DNA of 64,000 nucleotides from Hyphomicrobium sp. MC1 (GCF_000253295.1 NC_015717.1:1984001-2048000), one strand, 5' to 3'; positions 39,345 to 47,924 are shown, counted from the first letter of the stretch. Translations and numbers: made by a program. Notes: a model not told the origin generated them from the sequence alone.

Positions 39345-39375
39345 TGTCATCCTCGGGCCAAGCTCGAGGATGACA
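39345..39375. repeat. Dispersed TGTCATCCTCG palindrome
   Basis: Perfect eleven-base inverted repeat, TGTCATCCTCG (39345-39355) and CGAGGATGACA (39365-39375), with a nine-base loop. It lies between the YqeY gene and dnaG. Palindromes with these arms are common as dispersed intergenic elements in Hyphomicrobiales genomes, to my knowledge. No T-run follows, so it is not a clear terminator. Confidence 0.7.
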
Positions 39376-39547
39376 CCTGCGACGGGAATGCCTAATGCGT
39401 AGGCACTGTGGAAAGCGGGTATGGCTTTACGCAACAAGGCGTTGAATAGCCGGGCTTCTGAGCGAATCACCTATTGATCAGTCCGCTGCGGGCCTTCGCA
39501 AGAAGGTGCGGCGCAGCCCGTCGCTCTCCTGAGGCCTTATTACGCGC

Positions 39548-41542
39548 ATGCGCTTCAGTCCAAACTTTCTGGATGAGATCCGGTCCCGGCTGTCGGTCAG
39601 CCAGGTGGTCGGCCGGAAAGTTGCGCTGAAGAAGGCGGGCCGGGAATTCCGCGGGCTGTCGCCATTCAAGGCTGAGAAAAGCCCGTCATTCTTCGTCAAC
39701 GACCAGAAGGGTTTCTATCACTGCTTCGCGTCGGGCGAGCATGGCGACATCTTCACCTTCGTGATGAGGACGGAGGGGCTGGAATTTCCCGAAGCGGTTG
39801 AGCGCCTCGCGGCGGAAGCGGGCGTGCCGATGCCGAAGCAGCCCGAGCGTAACATCGAGCAGGAAGACCAGCGCGAACGCCTTTACCGGCTGCTCGACGC
39901 ATCAGCGGAATTCTTCGAGACTTCGCTGCGTGCGGGTCCCGGCGGCGAAGCGCGCCGCTATCTCGAAAAGCGCGGACTGGCTGCCGAGACGATCCAAAGC
40001 TTCCGGCTTGGCTTCGCTCCAAATTCGCGGACGGCGCTGAGTGCGTTTCTCAAAGGCAAAGGCTTTTCCCCCGCCGACATGGCGACGGCGGGAATGTTGA
40101 TCGCCGGGGCCGATATTCCTGAGCCTTATGACCGGTTCCGCAACCGCGTCATGTTCCCGATCCTCGATCTCAAAGGGCGCGTCATCGCGTTCGGCGGCCG
40201 CGCGCTCGATAAGGACGCCCAGGCCAAGTACCTTAATTCGCCCGAGACGCCCCTCTTTCATAAAGGGCACATTCTGTTCAACGCCGCCCGCGCCCGGTCG
40301 GCAGGGCACGACAAGAACCGTGTCATCGTCGTTGAAGGCTATATGGACGTCGTGACGCTTAGCGAGGCCGGTTTCGGCGAAAGCGTTGCACCGCTTGGAA
40401 CGGCGCTGACGGAAGATCAGTTGAAGCTTCTGTGGCGTATAGCACCAGAACCGATCCTTTGCTTCGACGGCGACAGCGCCGGACAGAAGGCGGCTAACCG
40501 TGCCGTTGAGGTCGCCCTGCCCTGGGTCAAGCCGGGTCACAGCGTGGCTTTTGCCTTTCTACCGAATGGCCTCGACCCGGACGATCTGATCCGCCAGCAG
40601 GGCGCGTCCGCGATGTCGGAGGTCCTGGAAAAAACACGACCGCTGATCGACGTGCTGTGGGAGCGGGAGCTTAACGCCCAGCCGACGACCACGCCCGAGC
40701 AACGGGCGGCTTTGGAAGCCCGGCTTGGAGCACTGACCAACTCCATCCAGGATGCGGCAGTCCGCAACCATTACGCGCGGGAGCTTCGCGACAGGTTGTA
40801 TCAGCTTGGGCGTCAGCGCTCGCCCATGCGCGGCGGTGCGGCTTCGGCGGGACGCTTTGACGGTGGCAAGGGCCAAGGGTCCTATGCGCGGCCTGTGGCG
40901 GCGCCCGACTGGCGCCAGCGCGACCGCACCCGGCTCGGGGGTGCATCCAGCGAGCGGCGCTTTGCAAGCCGGCGTGACGTGGTAAATGCCCTGCCCCTTG
41001 CCAGCCCGGAACTCACTAGCCATTTTCAGAGCATATCTCCGCGCGAAGCTCTGATCATGAAAACCCTTCTTAACCATCCGTGGTTGATTGATGAGTATTC
41101 CGAGGCGATTGCGGCGATCGAGTTTGCCGCGCCAGCGCTTTCGGTGCTTCGCGACGAAATTTTAGGGGTTCATGCACGCCAAAATTCACTTGACAGCGCA
41201 ACTTTACGCACCCAATTGAGCAAATCGGGGGTTGCAAAGGTGGTGGACCTCGTCGCGCAAACGATTACGCACGCCAGCGACCGTTTTGCCGAGCCCGATG
41301 CCTCCGCCGCCGATGTCGAAGCCGCCTGGCACCATATTCTGGCGTTGCATCAGCGACAGGCTGCGCTCGGCGTTGCGCTGAAAGCAGCTGAGGAGGCTTG
41401 GTATCGGGATTGCACAGAAGAGGCCGAGATGCGCCTTCTCGACATCAAACGCCAGATCGCCCGCGAGGCGGCGATGGATCAAATGGACGAAGAGTTCGAG
41501 CAACCCGACGACGACGCTTCTGAGGTAAAGCGCGCTGGATAG
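39548..41542 (+). CDS. dnaG: DNA primase
   Basis: 664 residues; synthesises RNA primers at the replication fork. Domains: N-terminal CHC2-like domain, DnaG core with TOPRIM (VVEGYMDVVTLSEAGF and FDGDSAGQKAANRA), Arg/Gly-rich linker near 430-470, and C-terminal helicase-binding domain. In the N-terminal domain the zinc ligands are mostly lost: the usual CPFH reads SPFK and CFGCG reads CFASG, while the surrounding GLSPFKAEKSPSFFV and GEHGDIFTF are intact. Degeneration of this zinc site is a known trait of alphaproteobacterial primases. rpoD follows 111 bases downstream, the classical macromolecular-synthesis arrangement. Confidence 0.97.
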   Translation: MRFSPNFLDEIRSRLSVSQVVGRKVALKKAGREFRGLSPFKAEKSPSFFVNDQKGFYHCFASGEHGDIFTFVMRTEGLEFPEAVERLAAEAGVPMPKQPERNIEQEDQRERLYRLLDASAEFFETSLRAGPGGEARRYLEKRGLAAETIQSFRLGFAPNSRTALSAFLKGKGFSPADMATAGMLIAGADIPEPYDRFRNRVMFPILDLKGRVIAFGGRALDKDAQAKYLNSPETPLFHKGHILFNAARARSAGHDKNRVIVVEGYMDVVTLSEAGFGESVAPLGTALTEDQLKLLWRIAPEPILCFDGDSAGQKAANRAVEVALPWVKPGHSVAFAFLPNGLDPDDLIRQQGASAMSEVLEKTRPLIDVLWERELNAQPTTTPEQRAALEARLGALTNSIQDAAVRNHYARELRDRLYQLGRQRSPMRGGAASAGRFDGGKGQGSYARPVAAPDWRQRDRTRLGGASSERRFASRRDVVNALPLASPELTSHFQSISPREALIMKTLLNHPWLIDEYSEAIAAIEFAAPALSVLRDEILGVHARQNSLDSATLRTQLSKSGVAKVVDLVAQTITHASDRFAEPDASAADVEAAWHHILALHQRQAALGVALKAAEEAWYRDCTEEAEMRLLDIKRQIAREAAMDQMDEEFEQPDDDASEVKRAG

Positions 41543-41653
41543 GCGCGTATTTCGCATTCCGGCTTCGGCGCGCTGCGGCAGGCAGCAGTTCGGAGCCTAA
41601 ATCAGAATTGAGCCGTTTCCGTGCGGAAGCGGCGCAGACGACAAGGAACGAAA

Positions 41654-43633
41654 ATGGCACGCGCCCAGCAGGCAGTCCAGAAGACAGAAGACAAAGATCA
41701 GGCCGCCGATGCACCAGAACGCGACAGCCCCCTCCTCGATCTTTCCGACCAGGCGGTCAAGCGTCTTCTAAAGTCGGCGAAGGCTAAGGGCTACGTTACG
41801 CTCGATCAGCTCAACTCGGTGCTGCCGTCGGAGGAAGTTTCATCCGATCAGATCGAGGATCTCTACGCCACCCTCTCCGATATGGGCATCACTGTCGTCG
41901 AGAACGAGGAAGGCGAAGAGAAGGAAGAAGGCGGCGAGGACCTCGTTGACGAAGAAGAAGGCCGTTCGCTCGTCACGCAAAGCTCCTCCGCGCTGACGAA
42001 GTCGGAAGGCAAAGCCGAACCGGCAGAGCGTACCGACGATCCGGTGCGTATGTATCTGCGCGAGATGGGTTCGGTCGAGCTGTTGTCGCGCGAAGGCGAA
42101 ATCGCCATCGCGAAGCGCATCGAGGCCGGCCGCGAAGCGATGATCGCCGGTCTTTGCGAAAGCCCGCTGACGTTCCAGGCCATCATCATCTGGCGCGACG
42201 AACTCAACGACGGCAAGATTTTGCTTCGCGACATTATCGACCTCGAAGCAACCTACGAAGGGCCGGAAGCCAAAGAAGTGCCGGCGATGTCCGGCGAAGG
42301 CGAGGAATCCGAGGGCGAGCAGGAATCGCAGTCGGGCGAAAGCGATGACGAGGACGAGTTCGAGAACGCCATGTCGCTTGCGGCGATGGAAGCCGAACTC
42401 AAGCCGAAGGTTCTCGAAACCTTCGATCAGATCGCAGGCACCTATAAAAAACTGCGCAAGCAGCAGGACAAAAAGCTCGAACAGCAGCTCGTCGGCGAGC
42501 AGGGTTCGCGCCAGCAGCAGAAAGCTTACGAGAAGCTCCGCGACGAGATCATCGTCGACGTGAAGTCGCTGTCGCTCAACAACAACCGTATCGAAAGCCT
42601 CGTCGAACAGCTTTATGCGATCAACAAACGCCTCATCGGTCTCGAAGGCCGCTTGATGCGCCTCGCCGACAGCTATGGCGTGCCGCGCCAGCACTTCATC
42701 GACGAATATTACGGCAATGAACTCGACCAGACGTGGCTCGACCGCGTTGCCAACAATGGCAAGAAGTGGGGCCAGTTCGTCAAAGTGGAACGCGCCCAGG
42801 TCGAACAGATCCGCGCCGAGATCCATCAGCTCGCAACCGAAACGGGTCTGGAGATTCCGGAATACCGCCGCATCGTGAAAGCGGTGCAGAAGGGCGAGCG
42901 CGAGGCCCGTCAGGCCAAGAAGGAAATGGTCGAAGCCAACCTTCGTCTCGTCATCTCGATTGCGAAGAAATACACCAACCGAGGCCTGCAGTTCCTCGAT
43001 CTCATCCAGGAAGGCAACATCGGTCTGATGAAGGCGGTCGATAAGTTCGAATACCGCCGTGGCTACAAATTCTCGACCTACGCGACATGGTGGATCCGGC
43101 AGGCGATCACGCGTTCGATCGCCGACCAGGCGCGCACGATCCGTATTCCGGTGCACATGATCGAGACGATCAACAAGATCGTCCGCACCTCGCGCCAGAT
43201 GCTGCACGAAATCGGTCGCGAGCCGACGCCGGAAGAGCTGGCGGAAAAGCTCGCGATGCCGCTCGAAAAGGTGCGCAAAGTTCTGAAGATCGCGAAAGAG
43301 CCGATCTCGCTCGAAACGCCGATCGGCGACGAGGAAGATTCGCACCTCGGCGACTTCATCGAAGACCGCAACGCGGTGTTGCCGATCGAAGCGGCGATCC
43401 AGTCGAACCTGCGCGATACGACCACGCGCGTGCTCGCCTCGCTCACGCCGCGCGAAGAACGCGTGCTGCGCATGCGCTTCGGCATCGGCATGAACACGGA
43501 CCATACGCTCGAAGAAGTCGGCCAGCAGTTCTCGGTCACGCGCGAACGTATTCGCCAGATCGAAGCCAAGGCGCTACGGAAGCTGAAACATCCGAGCCGG
43601 TCTCGGAAGCTGCGGAGTTTCCTGGATAACTGA
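41654..43633 (+). CDS. rpoD: RNA polymerase primary sigma factor (sigma 70)
   Basis: 659 residues. Regions in order: sigma 1.1 (LLKSAKAKGYVTLDQLN), acidic stretch, region 1.2 with DDPVRMYLREMGSVELLSREG, the non-conserved insert with Glu/Ser-rich low complexity, region 2 (VEANLRLVISIAKKYTNRGL, STYATWWIRQAI), region 3 and region 4 (GIGMNTDHTLEEVGQQFSVT, RERIRQIEAKALRKL). Start ATG 41654 (MARAQQAVQK) has AAGGAACG upstream; the frame extends to a GTG at 41621. It ends with a strong terminator at 43645. Confidence 0.98.
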   Translation: MARAQQAVQKTEDKDQAADAPERDSPLLDLSDQAVKRLLKSAKAKGYVTLDQLNSVLPSEEVSSDQIEDLYATLSDMGITVVENEEGEEKEEGGEDLVDEEEGRSLVTQSSSALTKSEGKAEPAERTDDPVRMYLREMGSVELLSREGEIAIAKRIEAGREAMIAGLCESPLTFQAIIIWRDELNDGKILLRDIIDLEATYEGPEAKEVPAMSGEGEESEGEQESQSGESDDEDEFENAMSLAAMEAELKPKVLETFDQIAGTYKKLRKQQDKKLEQQLVGEQGSRQQQKAYEKLRDEIIVDVKSLSLNNNRIESLVEQLYAINKRLIGLEGRLMRLADSYGVPRQHFIDEYYGNELDQTWLDRVANNGKKWGQFVKVERAQVEQIRAEIHQLATETGLEIPEYRRIVKAVQKGEREARQAKKEMVEANLRLVISIAKKYTNRGLQFLDLIQEGNIGLMKAVDKFEYRRGYKFSTYATWWIRQAITRSIADQARTIRIPVHMIETINKIVRTSRQMLHEIGREPTPEELAEKLAMPLEKVRKVLKIAKEPISLETPIGDEEDSHLGDFIEDRNAVLPIEAAIQSNLRDTTTRVLASLTPREERVLRMRFGIGMNTDHTLEEVGQQFSVTRERIRQIEAKALRKLKHPSRSRKLRSFLDN

Positions 43634-43644
43634 TCCAGAATTTC

Positions 43645-43675
43645 AAAGGGCCGCGAAAGCGGCCCTTTCTCGTTT
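43645..43675 (+). terminator. Rho-independent terminator after rpoD
   Basis: Ten-base-pair perfect stem (43645-43654 AAAGGGCCGC with 43659-43668 GCGGCCCTTT) closed by a GAAA tetraloop, followed by TCTCGTTTT. Confidence 0.9.
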
Positions 43676-43845
43676 TGGGCACTCTCCACGGGGCACCGGA
43701 ACGCCGTCACGCGTTCGAATGTTTTTCCAATAGTTTATCGAACTTTCGGGCATTTGCTGCTTATGCTGAACTTCGTTCGCTACTAGCGAAAACAGAGGTC
43801 TTGTCCCTTCTTTAAGTCGCCGTCATTGTTATTGAGACTGAACAG

Positions 43846-43892
43846 CCGGGAAAATCGGCTGCGGCGAGGTCAAAAACCTCAGCTTTTCCCGG
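43846..43892 (+). other. Nested hairpin in the leader of the VOC gene
   Basis: A 47-base element with three nested paired segments: CCGGGAAAA (43846) with TTTTCCCGG (43884), GCT (43858) with AGC (43881) and GAGGT (43866) with ACCTC (43876) around a CAAAA loop. All unpaired bases are on the 5' side, giving an asymmetric bulged hairpin. It is not followed by T's. It lies 41 bases before the VOC start, so it would be in that leader. The rest of the 300-base spacer after rpoD shows nothing else. Confidence 0.5.
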
Positions 43893-43933
43893 ATTTGAGC
43901 TGTACGGCAGCCCCATAAGAATTGGAGGAAACC

Positions 43934-44428
43934 GTGTCCCAAGTTCAGGAGAATGCCGGCGGCATCCGAAGCGAAAATTGCCAAGCGATCACCCCCCATC
44001 TCGTCTGCGCGGGGGCGGCTGACGCGATCGACTTCTACAAAAAGGCATTCGGCGCCGAAGAAGAAATGCGGCTGGTGGGTGCCAACGGGAAGCTGATGCA
44101 TGCTGCCGTTCGCGTCGGTAACGCCCGCTTCATGCTGGTCGACGAGTTGCCGGAATGGGGTTCATCTTCGCCGATCACGCTCGGCGGCAGCCCGGTCACG
44201 ATCCACCTCTATGTCGCCGATGTCGACGCATTCGTCGAGCGCGCCGTGAAGGCCGGTGCGATTCTGCGCATGCCGGTCGAAGACATGTTCTGGGGCGACC
44301 GCTACGGCATCATCGAAGATCCGTTCGGGCACAAGTGGTCGGTCGCGACGCACAAACGCGATATGAGCGAGCGCGAAATCAAAGAGGCGATGAAGAAATT
44401 CATGCCGTCGTCCGACCACGCGTCCTGA
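43934..44428 (+). CDS. VOC-superfamily (PhnB-like glyoxalase-fold) protein
   Basis: 164 residues. Glyoxalase/bleomycin-resistance fold of the PhnB type: ITPHLVCAGAADAIDFYKKA, LMHAAVRVGNARFMLVDE, HLYVADVDAFVERAVKAGA and FWGDRYGIIEDPFGHKWSVA. Substrate unknown; PhnB-like proteins are metal-binding enzymes or binding proteins. The start is a GTG at 43934 with GGAGGAAACC immediately upstream; the TTG at 43922 is unlikely. A bulged hairpin lies in its leader. It converges on the Gre-family gene with a 10-base gap. Confidence 0.9.
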   Translation: MSQVQENAGGIRSENCQAITPHLVCAGAADAIDFYKKAFGAEEEMRLVGANGKLMHAAVRVGNARFMLVDELPEWGSSSPITLGGSPVTIHLYVADVDAFVERAVKAGAILRMPVEDMFWGDRYGIIEDPFGHKWSVATHKRDMSEREIKEAMKKFMPSSDHAS

Positions 44429-44438
44429 GCCGATCGCA

Positions 44439-44897
44439 CTACTCGATCTTGATGATCTCGGCCTCGCCCGCGCCGGCCGTGACGGTGTCGCCAACGGCTT
44501 TTTCCATCAGCGCCTGGGCGAGCGGAGAAACGTAAGAGATCTTGCCTTTGGCGGGATCGGATTCGTCTTCGCCGACGATGCGGAATTTCTGCACGCGGCC
44601 GTCGTCGCGCTCGAGCGTGACGGTCGAGCCGAACGAGACGATGGAAGCGTTCGCCGGCGCGGCCTGGACTTCGGCCGTCGTCAGCCGCTGGTTCCAATAG
44701 CGCAGATCGCGTGACGTCCGTTGGATGGCATCACGATCTCCGGAGCGCTGGCCCTCGGCCAGCTCATCCTGAAGGCGTTCGACCTCGGCCTGGATCAGCG
44801 CTAAGCCTTCCGGGGTGACGAGGTTGCGATGCTCGGACACGAGCTTCTCGGGAAGCTCTTCGACGGCATCGGATTCTCTGACAAATGCTCTGCTCAT
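44439..44897 (-). CDS. Gre-family transcription factor with altered coiled-coil tip
   Basis: 152 residues. The C-terminal domain is clearly GreA/GreB-like (IVSFGSTVTLERDDGRVQK, FRIVGEDESDPAKGKISYVS, PLAQALMEKAVGDTV). The N-terminal coiled coil is present, but the tip motif GDLSENAEY of GreA (GDRSENADY in GreB) reads GDRDAIQRTSRDLRYW, so the acidic pair that positions catalytic Mg2+ is not conserved. It may bind the polymerase secondary channel without stimulating cleavage, like other Gre-fold regulators. Start ATG 44897 (MSRAFVRESDAVEELPE) is preceded by a weak ribosome site. A bona fide greA is at 29577-30065. Confidence 0.88.
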   Translation of the reverse strand: MSRAFVRESDAVEELPEKLVSEHRNLVTPEGLALIQAEVERLQDELAEGQRSGDRDAIQRTSRDLRYWNQRLTTAEVQAAPANASIVSFGSTVTLERDDGRVQKFRIVGEDESDPAKGKISYVSPLAQALMEKAVGDTVTAGAGEAEIIKIE

Positions 44898-44934
44898 TAA
44901 ACCAATATAAGCATTTTCCGAGGCCGGTACCAGA

Positions 44935-45354
44935 ATGCGGCAATACCAGCAAACATTGACCCTTAACACCCGTGGACAGGGTCTGTCCGAGTTTACGCTC
45001 GACGTGGTGCAGATCGTCAGCGACGCAGAGATCGAGGTGGGACTCGCGCACATTTTCTGCCGCCACACGTCGGCGTCGCTGCTGATCCAGGAGAACGCCG
45101 ATCCAGACGTGCAGCGCGATCTCGTTGCCTTCTTCAAGCGCCTCGTACCGGACGGCGATCCGCTCTTCATTCACCGCTCGGAAGGCGCCGACGACATGCC
45201 GGCGCACATCAAGAGTGCGCTGACGCAGACGACCCTGACGATCCCGATCGCCAACGGGCGGCTGATGCTCGGGACGTGGCAGGGCATTTACCTTTTTGAG
45301 CATCGCGCGCATCCGCACGACCGACAGGTCATCGTGCATGTGATCGGCGATTAA
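44935..45354 (+). CDS. YjbQ/UPF0047 family protein
   Basis: 139 residues. Family landmarks: GLSEFTLDVVQIV, GLAHIFCRHTSASLLIQENADP, HRSEGADDMPAHIKSAL, GRLMLGTWQGIYLFEHR. The fold is a small beta-barrel with a putative metal site formed by His/Asp residues in the HTSAS and EGADDMPAH segments; YjbQ of E. coli shows weak thiamin phosphate synthase activity. Divergent from the Gre-family gene with a 37-base gap. Physiological role is open. Confidence 0.93.
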   Translation: MRQYQQTLTLNTRGQGLSEFTLDVVQIVSDAEIEVGLAHIFCRHTSASLLIQENADPDVQRDLVAFFKRLVPDGDPLFIHRSEGADDMPAHIKSALTQTTLTIPIANGRLMLGTWQGIYLFEHRAHPHDRQVIVHVIGD

Positions 45355-45441
45355 CGTCTGCGCTTTGGCATCAGCCTGAAACATCTCTAGCTTAACGGTG
45401 CCGAGACTGTCCCCCTCCCCTTCCTCCAAAGGAGTGCCCCG

Positions 45442-46017
45442 ATGCGCCTGCCTCTGATCCCGCTGGATACGCTGACGCCCGAGCAGAAAACGCTCTATGC
45501 CGACATGAAGAACGGCATCCAGAACAACTTCAAAGGTTTCACCGCGATCAACGAGACCGGCCAGCTTATCGGGCCATGGAACCCGTGGCTGCGCTTTCCG
45601 CAGTTCGGCGGCGCGGTGTGGGAGTATACCAAGGCGATGTCGGCATCGCCGAAGCTACCGCGGCAGGTGCGCGAGATCGCCATTCTCGTCACCGGCACGA
45701 AGTTTCACGCGGCGTATGAACTCTACGCGCATGTGCTTGTCGCGGAATTGCGCGGGCTTCCCGACGAAAAAATCACGACCATCATTGCCGGAAACCGGCC
45801 GAACGATCTGACGGAAGAGGAAGCTGTCGCCTATGATCTGGCGTCGAGCCTCGTGACGGGGAGCACGCTTCCGGCGTTGACATATAACCGCGCCGTCGGC
45901 GCATTCGGTGAGGATGGCGCGGCGGAGTTCATCTATCTCGTCGGGCTTTATTGTGCAGTCTCGGTCATCCTCAATGGCTTCGACGTGCCGTTGCCTGACG
46001 ACGGAACCGCGGATTGA
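45442..46017 (+). CDS. Carboxymuconolactone decarboxylase/AhpD-like protein
   Basis: 191 residues. AhpD-fold core: LPRQVREIAILVTGTKFHAAYELYAHVLVAE, followed by EEEAVAYDLASSLV and FIYLVGLYCAVSVILNGFDVP. The CxxC of the peroxidase-type AhpD proteins is absent; the histidine of the YELYAHV motif is kept, so this is the non-redox branch, often hydrolases or decarboxylases of unknown substrate. ATG 45442 follows AAAGGAGTGCCCCG, a strong ribosome site. It converges with the oxygenase-like gene. Confidence 0.88.
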   Translation: MRLPLIPLDTLTPEQKTLYADMKNGIQNNFKGFTAINETGQLIGPWNPWLRFPQFGGAVWEYTKAMSASPKLPRQVREIAILVTGTKFHAAYELYAHVLVAELRGLPDEKITTIIAGNRPNDLTEEEAVAYDLASSLVTGSTLPALTYNRAVGAFGEDGAAEFIYLVGLYCAVSVILNGFDVPLPDDGTAD

Positions 46018-46023
46018 GCGTTC

Positions 46024-46644
46024 TCAATCCAATCGGTAATTGAAGCTCACAGACACGCGCTCGGCTTTGGCGTGATTGACCGGCACTTCATGGCGAAGCC
46101 AGCTTTCCCAGAGCAGCAGCGTGCCCGGCGCGGGCGCGACTGAGACGAACGTTCTGTTCTTGTCCTTCGCCGAGGGCTTCTTCGGCGGGGCTGCCATCTG
46201 CATCGCCAGCCGTGGGTCTTCGTATTTGATAGCGCTCGCGTCCTTCGGCACCGCGAGATAGAGCGTGCCGCTGATGACCGAATGAGGGTGAATGTGCGCC
46301 GTGTGATAGCCGCCGGGCTTCAGGATGTTGATCCAGAGGCTGTCGAGCACGAGGCGGCGGCCGTCGAAGTCAAATTCGAGCGTCCGGCCAAAGGCCGCGA
46401 CCTGGCGATCCAGCACCGCGACAAGATCGGCAAAGGCCGGATGCCGATCGGGGAGGTCGTTGAGTGAGGCATAGGATGTATATCCAGGATAATCATTGGC
46501 TTTCGACCATCCCTGCCCCGCCCGGTCGGCGGCAGCGATTTCGTGAGCGGCATCCAGAAGCTCGGCCATGAGCGCGGATGTCGCGCCGCGCTGGAGCTCC
46601 TCACGGTAAACGTGGGTGACGAAAAGCTCTTGAATGCGTGCCAT
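46024..46644 (-). CDS. TIGR02466-type putative 2-oxoglutarate/Fe(II) oxygenase
   Basis: 206 residues. A double-stranded beta-helix protein with LKPGGYHTAHIHPHSVISGT (first metal His region), YEDPRLAMQM, and PGTLLLWESWLRHEVPVNH followed by ERVSVSFNYRL (distal His and an Arg that could bind 2-oxoglutarate). This matches the TIGR02466 group of putative dioxygenases found in many alphaproteobacteria and phages. Start ATG 46644 (MARIQELFVTHVYR) has GGAAAGAG upstream; the longer frame is not conserved. Substrate unknown. Confidence 0.87.
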   Translation of the reverse strand: MARIQELFVTHVYREELQRGATSALMAELLDAAHEIAAADRAGQGWSKANDYPGYTSYASLNDLPDRHPAFADLVAVLDRQVAAFGRTLEFDFDGRRLVLDSLWINILKPGGYHTAHIHPHSVISGTLYLAVPKDASAIKYEDPRLAMQMAAPPKKPSAKDKNRTFVSVAPAPGTLLLWESWLRHEVPVNHAKAERVSVSFNYRLD

Positions 46645-46769
46645 GATCTCTTTCCGGATGGAAGGTGAAATGTCGCGTTTACCGCAGCATCCTTGCGCAT
46701 GGAAGGCCGGGACCCGACCTGCTAAGACCCCCGGCAGATCGAATCGAAAAGCCCACCGGAGAACGACCG

Positions 46770-47204
46770 ATGTCCGAGACGTCCGCTGAATCTGCGGCCC
46801 GCGCCGCAACCGCCGCCCTCATCCGCGACTACTATGAGGCTTTCAACCGCGGCGATACCGACGCGATGCTCAAATTTCTGACCGACGACGTCATTCACGA
46901 CGTCAACCAGGGCGAGCGCCGTCAGGGCATCGAGAAGTTCCGCGCCTTCAATGCGCGCATGACGCACAACTACAAGGAAGAGCTGAAAGACATCGTCGTC
47001 ATGGTGTCGAAGGACGCAACGCGCGCTTCCGCCGAATTCAACGTGCACGGCATTTACAAGAACACGGAAGAAGGTCTGCCCGACGCGGTCGGCCAGAAGT
47101 ATGTTCTCCCGGCCGGCACGTTCTTCGCCATCCGCGACGGCAAGATTGCGCGCGTCACCACCTATTACAATCTGACCGACTGGATCGCACAGGTCGCAGG
47201 CTAA
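46770..47204 (+). CDS. NTF2-like/ketosteroid-isomerase-related protein
   Basis: 144 residues of the SnoaL/NTF2 cone fold: RDYYEAFNRGDTDAMLKFLT, VIHDVNQGERRQGIEKF, VHGIYKNTEEGLPDA and the closing FAIRDGKIARVTTYYNLTDW. This branch is related to delta-5-3-ketosteroid isomerases but the substrate is unknown. ATG 46770 has GGAG upstream. It is followed after 14 bases by a GNAT gene and then a nitrilase-family gene on the same strand, so the three probably work together. Confidence 0.87.
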   Translation: MSETSAESAARAATAALIRDYYEAFNRGDTDAMLKFLTDDVIHDVNQGERRQGIEKFRAFNARMTHNYKEELKDIVVMVSKDATRASAEFNVHGIYKNTEEGLPDAVGQKYVLPAGTFFAIRDGKIARVTTYYNLTDWIAQVAG

Positions 47205-47218
47205 GGACTAGAGAGCGA

Positions 47219-47827
47219 ATGGCCGCTGACGAAAAGAAGAAGCTCGAGGTCAAATCGGTGACAGGAGCGGATATCCTTCCGGTCCTGTCCGATCTCAGCC
47301 GCCTGCGCATGATCGTCTTTCGGGACTGGCCTTATCTCTACGAAGGCACGCTCGAATACGAGCAGAAGTATCTTGAGAAGTTCGCCAAGGCGAAAGGCGC
47401 GGTCGTCGTCTGCGCCTATGACGGAGATCAGATGGTGGGCGCTTCGACCGGCGCGCCGATGATCGAGCATGCCGACGAGTTCGGCGAACCGTTCAAGAAA
47501 GCGGGCTACGACATCTCCAAGATCTTCTATTGCGGCGAGAGCGTGCTGCTCAAAAGCCATCGCGGCCACGGCCTCGGCCATGCGTTCTTCGACGGACGCG
47601 AGGCGCAGGCGAAGAAGCTCGGCGGCTTTGAATACTCGTCGTTCTGCCGCGTCGTTCGGCCTGAAGACCATCCGTTGAAACCGGCGGATTACGCCCCACT
47701 TGATCCGTTCTGGAGAAAGCGCGGCTATGAACCGGTCGACGGCATCGTCGCCACCTACGACTGGCAGGATATCGACCAGACCGCCGAAACGACCCACGAC
47801 ATGCAATTCTGGATGAAGAAACTATAA
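47219..47827 (+). CDS. GNAT N-acetyltransferase next to a nitrilase-family gene
   Basis: 202 residues. N-terminal ADILPVLSDLSRLRMIVFRDWPYLYEG leads into a GNAT fold with KGAVVVCAYDGDQMVGAST, YCGESVLLKSHRGHGLGHAFF (acetyl-CoA loop RGHGLG) and FCRVVRPEDHPLKP. The DWPYLYEG opening is a feature of a distinct GNAT group that tends to lie beside or be fused to carbon-nitrogen hydrolases. Together with the NTF2-like gene upstream and the nitrilase-family gene downstream it may modify and hydrolyse a nitrogenous metabolite. Two palindromic repeats separate it from the nitrilase gene. Confidence 0.85.
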   Translation: MAADEKKKLEVKSVTGADILPVLSDLSRLRMIVFRDWPYLYEGTLEYEQKYLEKFAKAKGAVVVCAYDGDQMVGASTGAPMIEHADEFGEPFKKAGYDISKIFYCGESVLLKSHRGHGLGHAFFDGREAQAKKLGGFEYSSFCRVVRPEDHPLKPADYAPLDPFWRKRGYEPVDGIVATYDWQDIDQTAETTHDMQFWMKKL

Positions 47828-47833
47828 GTTTGC

Positions 47834-47870
47834 GACTTCCGACTCCCCTGCGGGGAGCCGGCCGGAAGCC
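47834..47870. repeat. Intergenic palindromic repeat, copy B
   Basis: Core CTCCCCTGCGGGGAGCCGG with arms GACTTCCG and CGGAAGCC (one G.T-type mismatch). The inner CTCCCC/GGGGAG forms a six-base-pair hairpin with a TGC loop. Confidence 0.8.
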
Positions 47871-47880
47871 ATTATTTCGT

Positions 47881-47924
47881 TGCGGCTTCCGACTCCCCTG
47901 TGGGGAAGCCGGCCGGAAGCCGCA
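47881..47924. repeat. Intergenic palindromic repeat, copy C
   Basis: Best-preserved arms: TGCGGCTTCCG (47881) and CGGAAGCCGCA (47914), eleven base pairs, around the same CTCCCCTGTGGGG-type core. It lies ten bases after copy B and 14 bases before the nitrilase-family start codon, so it will be part of that leader. Confidence 0.8.

Noticed and set aside
41840..43504. A 554-codon open frame opposite rpoD
   Set aside because: Antisense shadow of rpoD, Arg/Phe/Asp-rich without domains.
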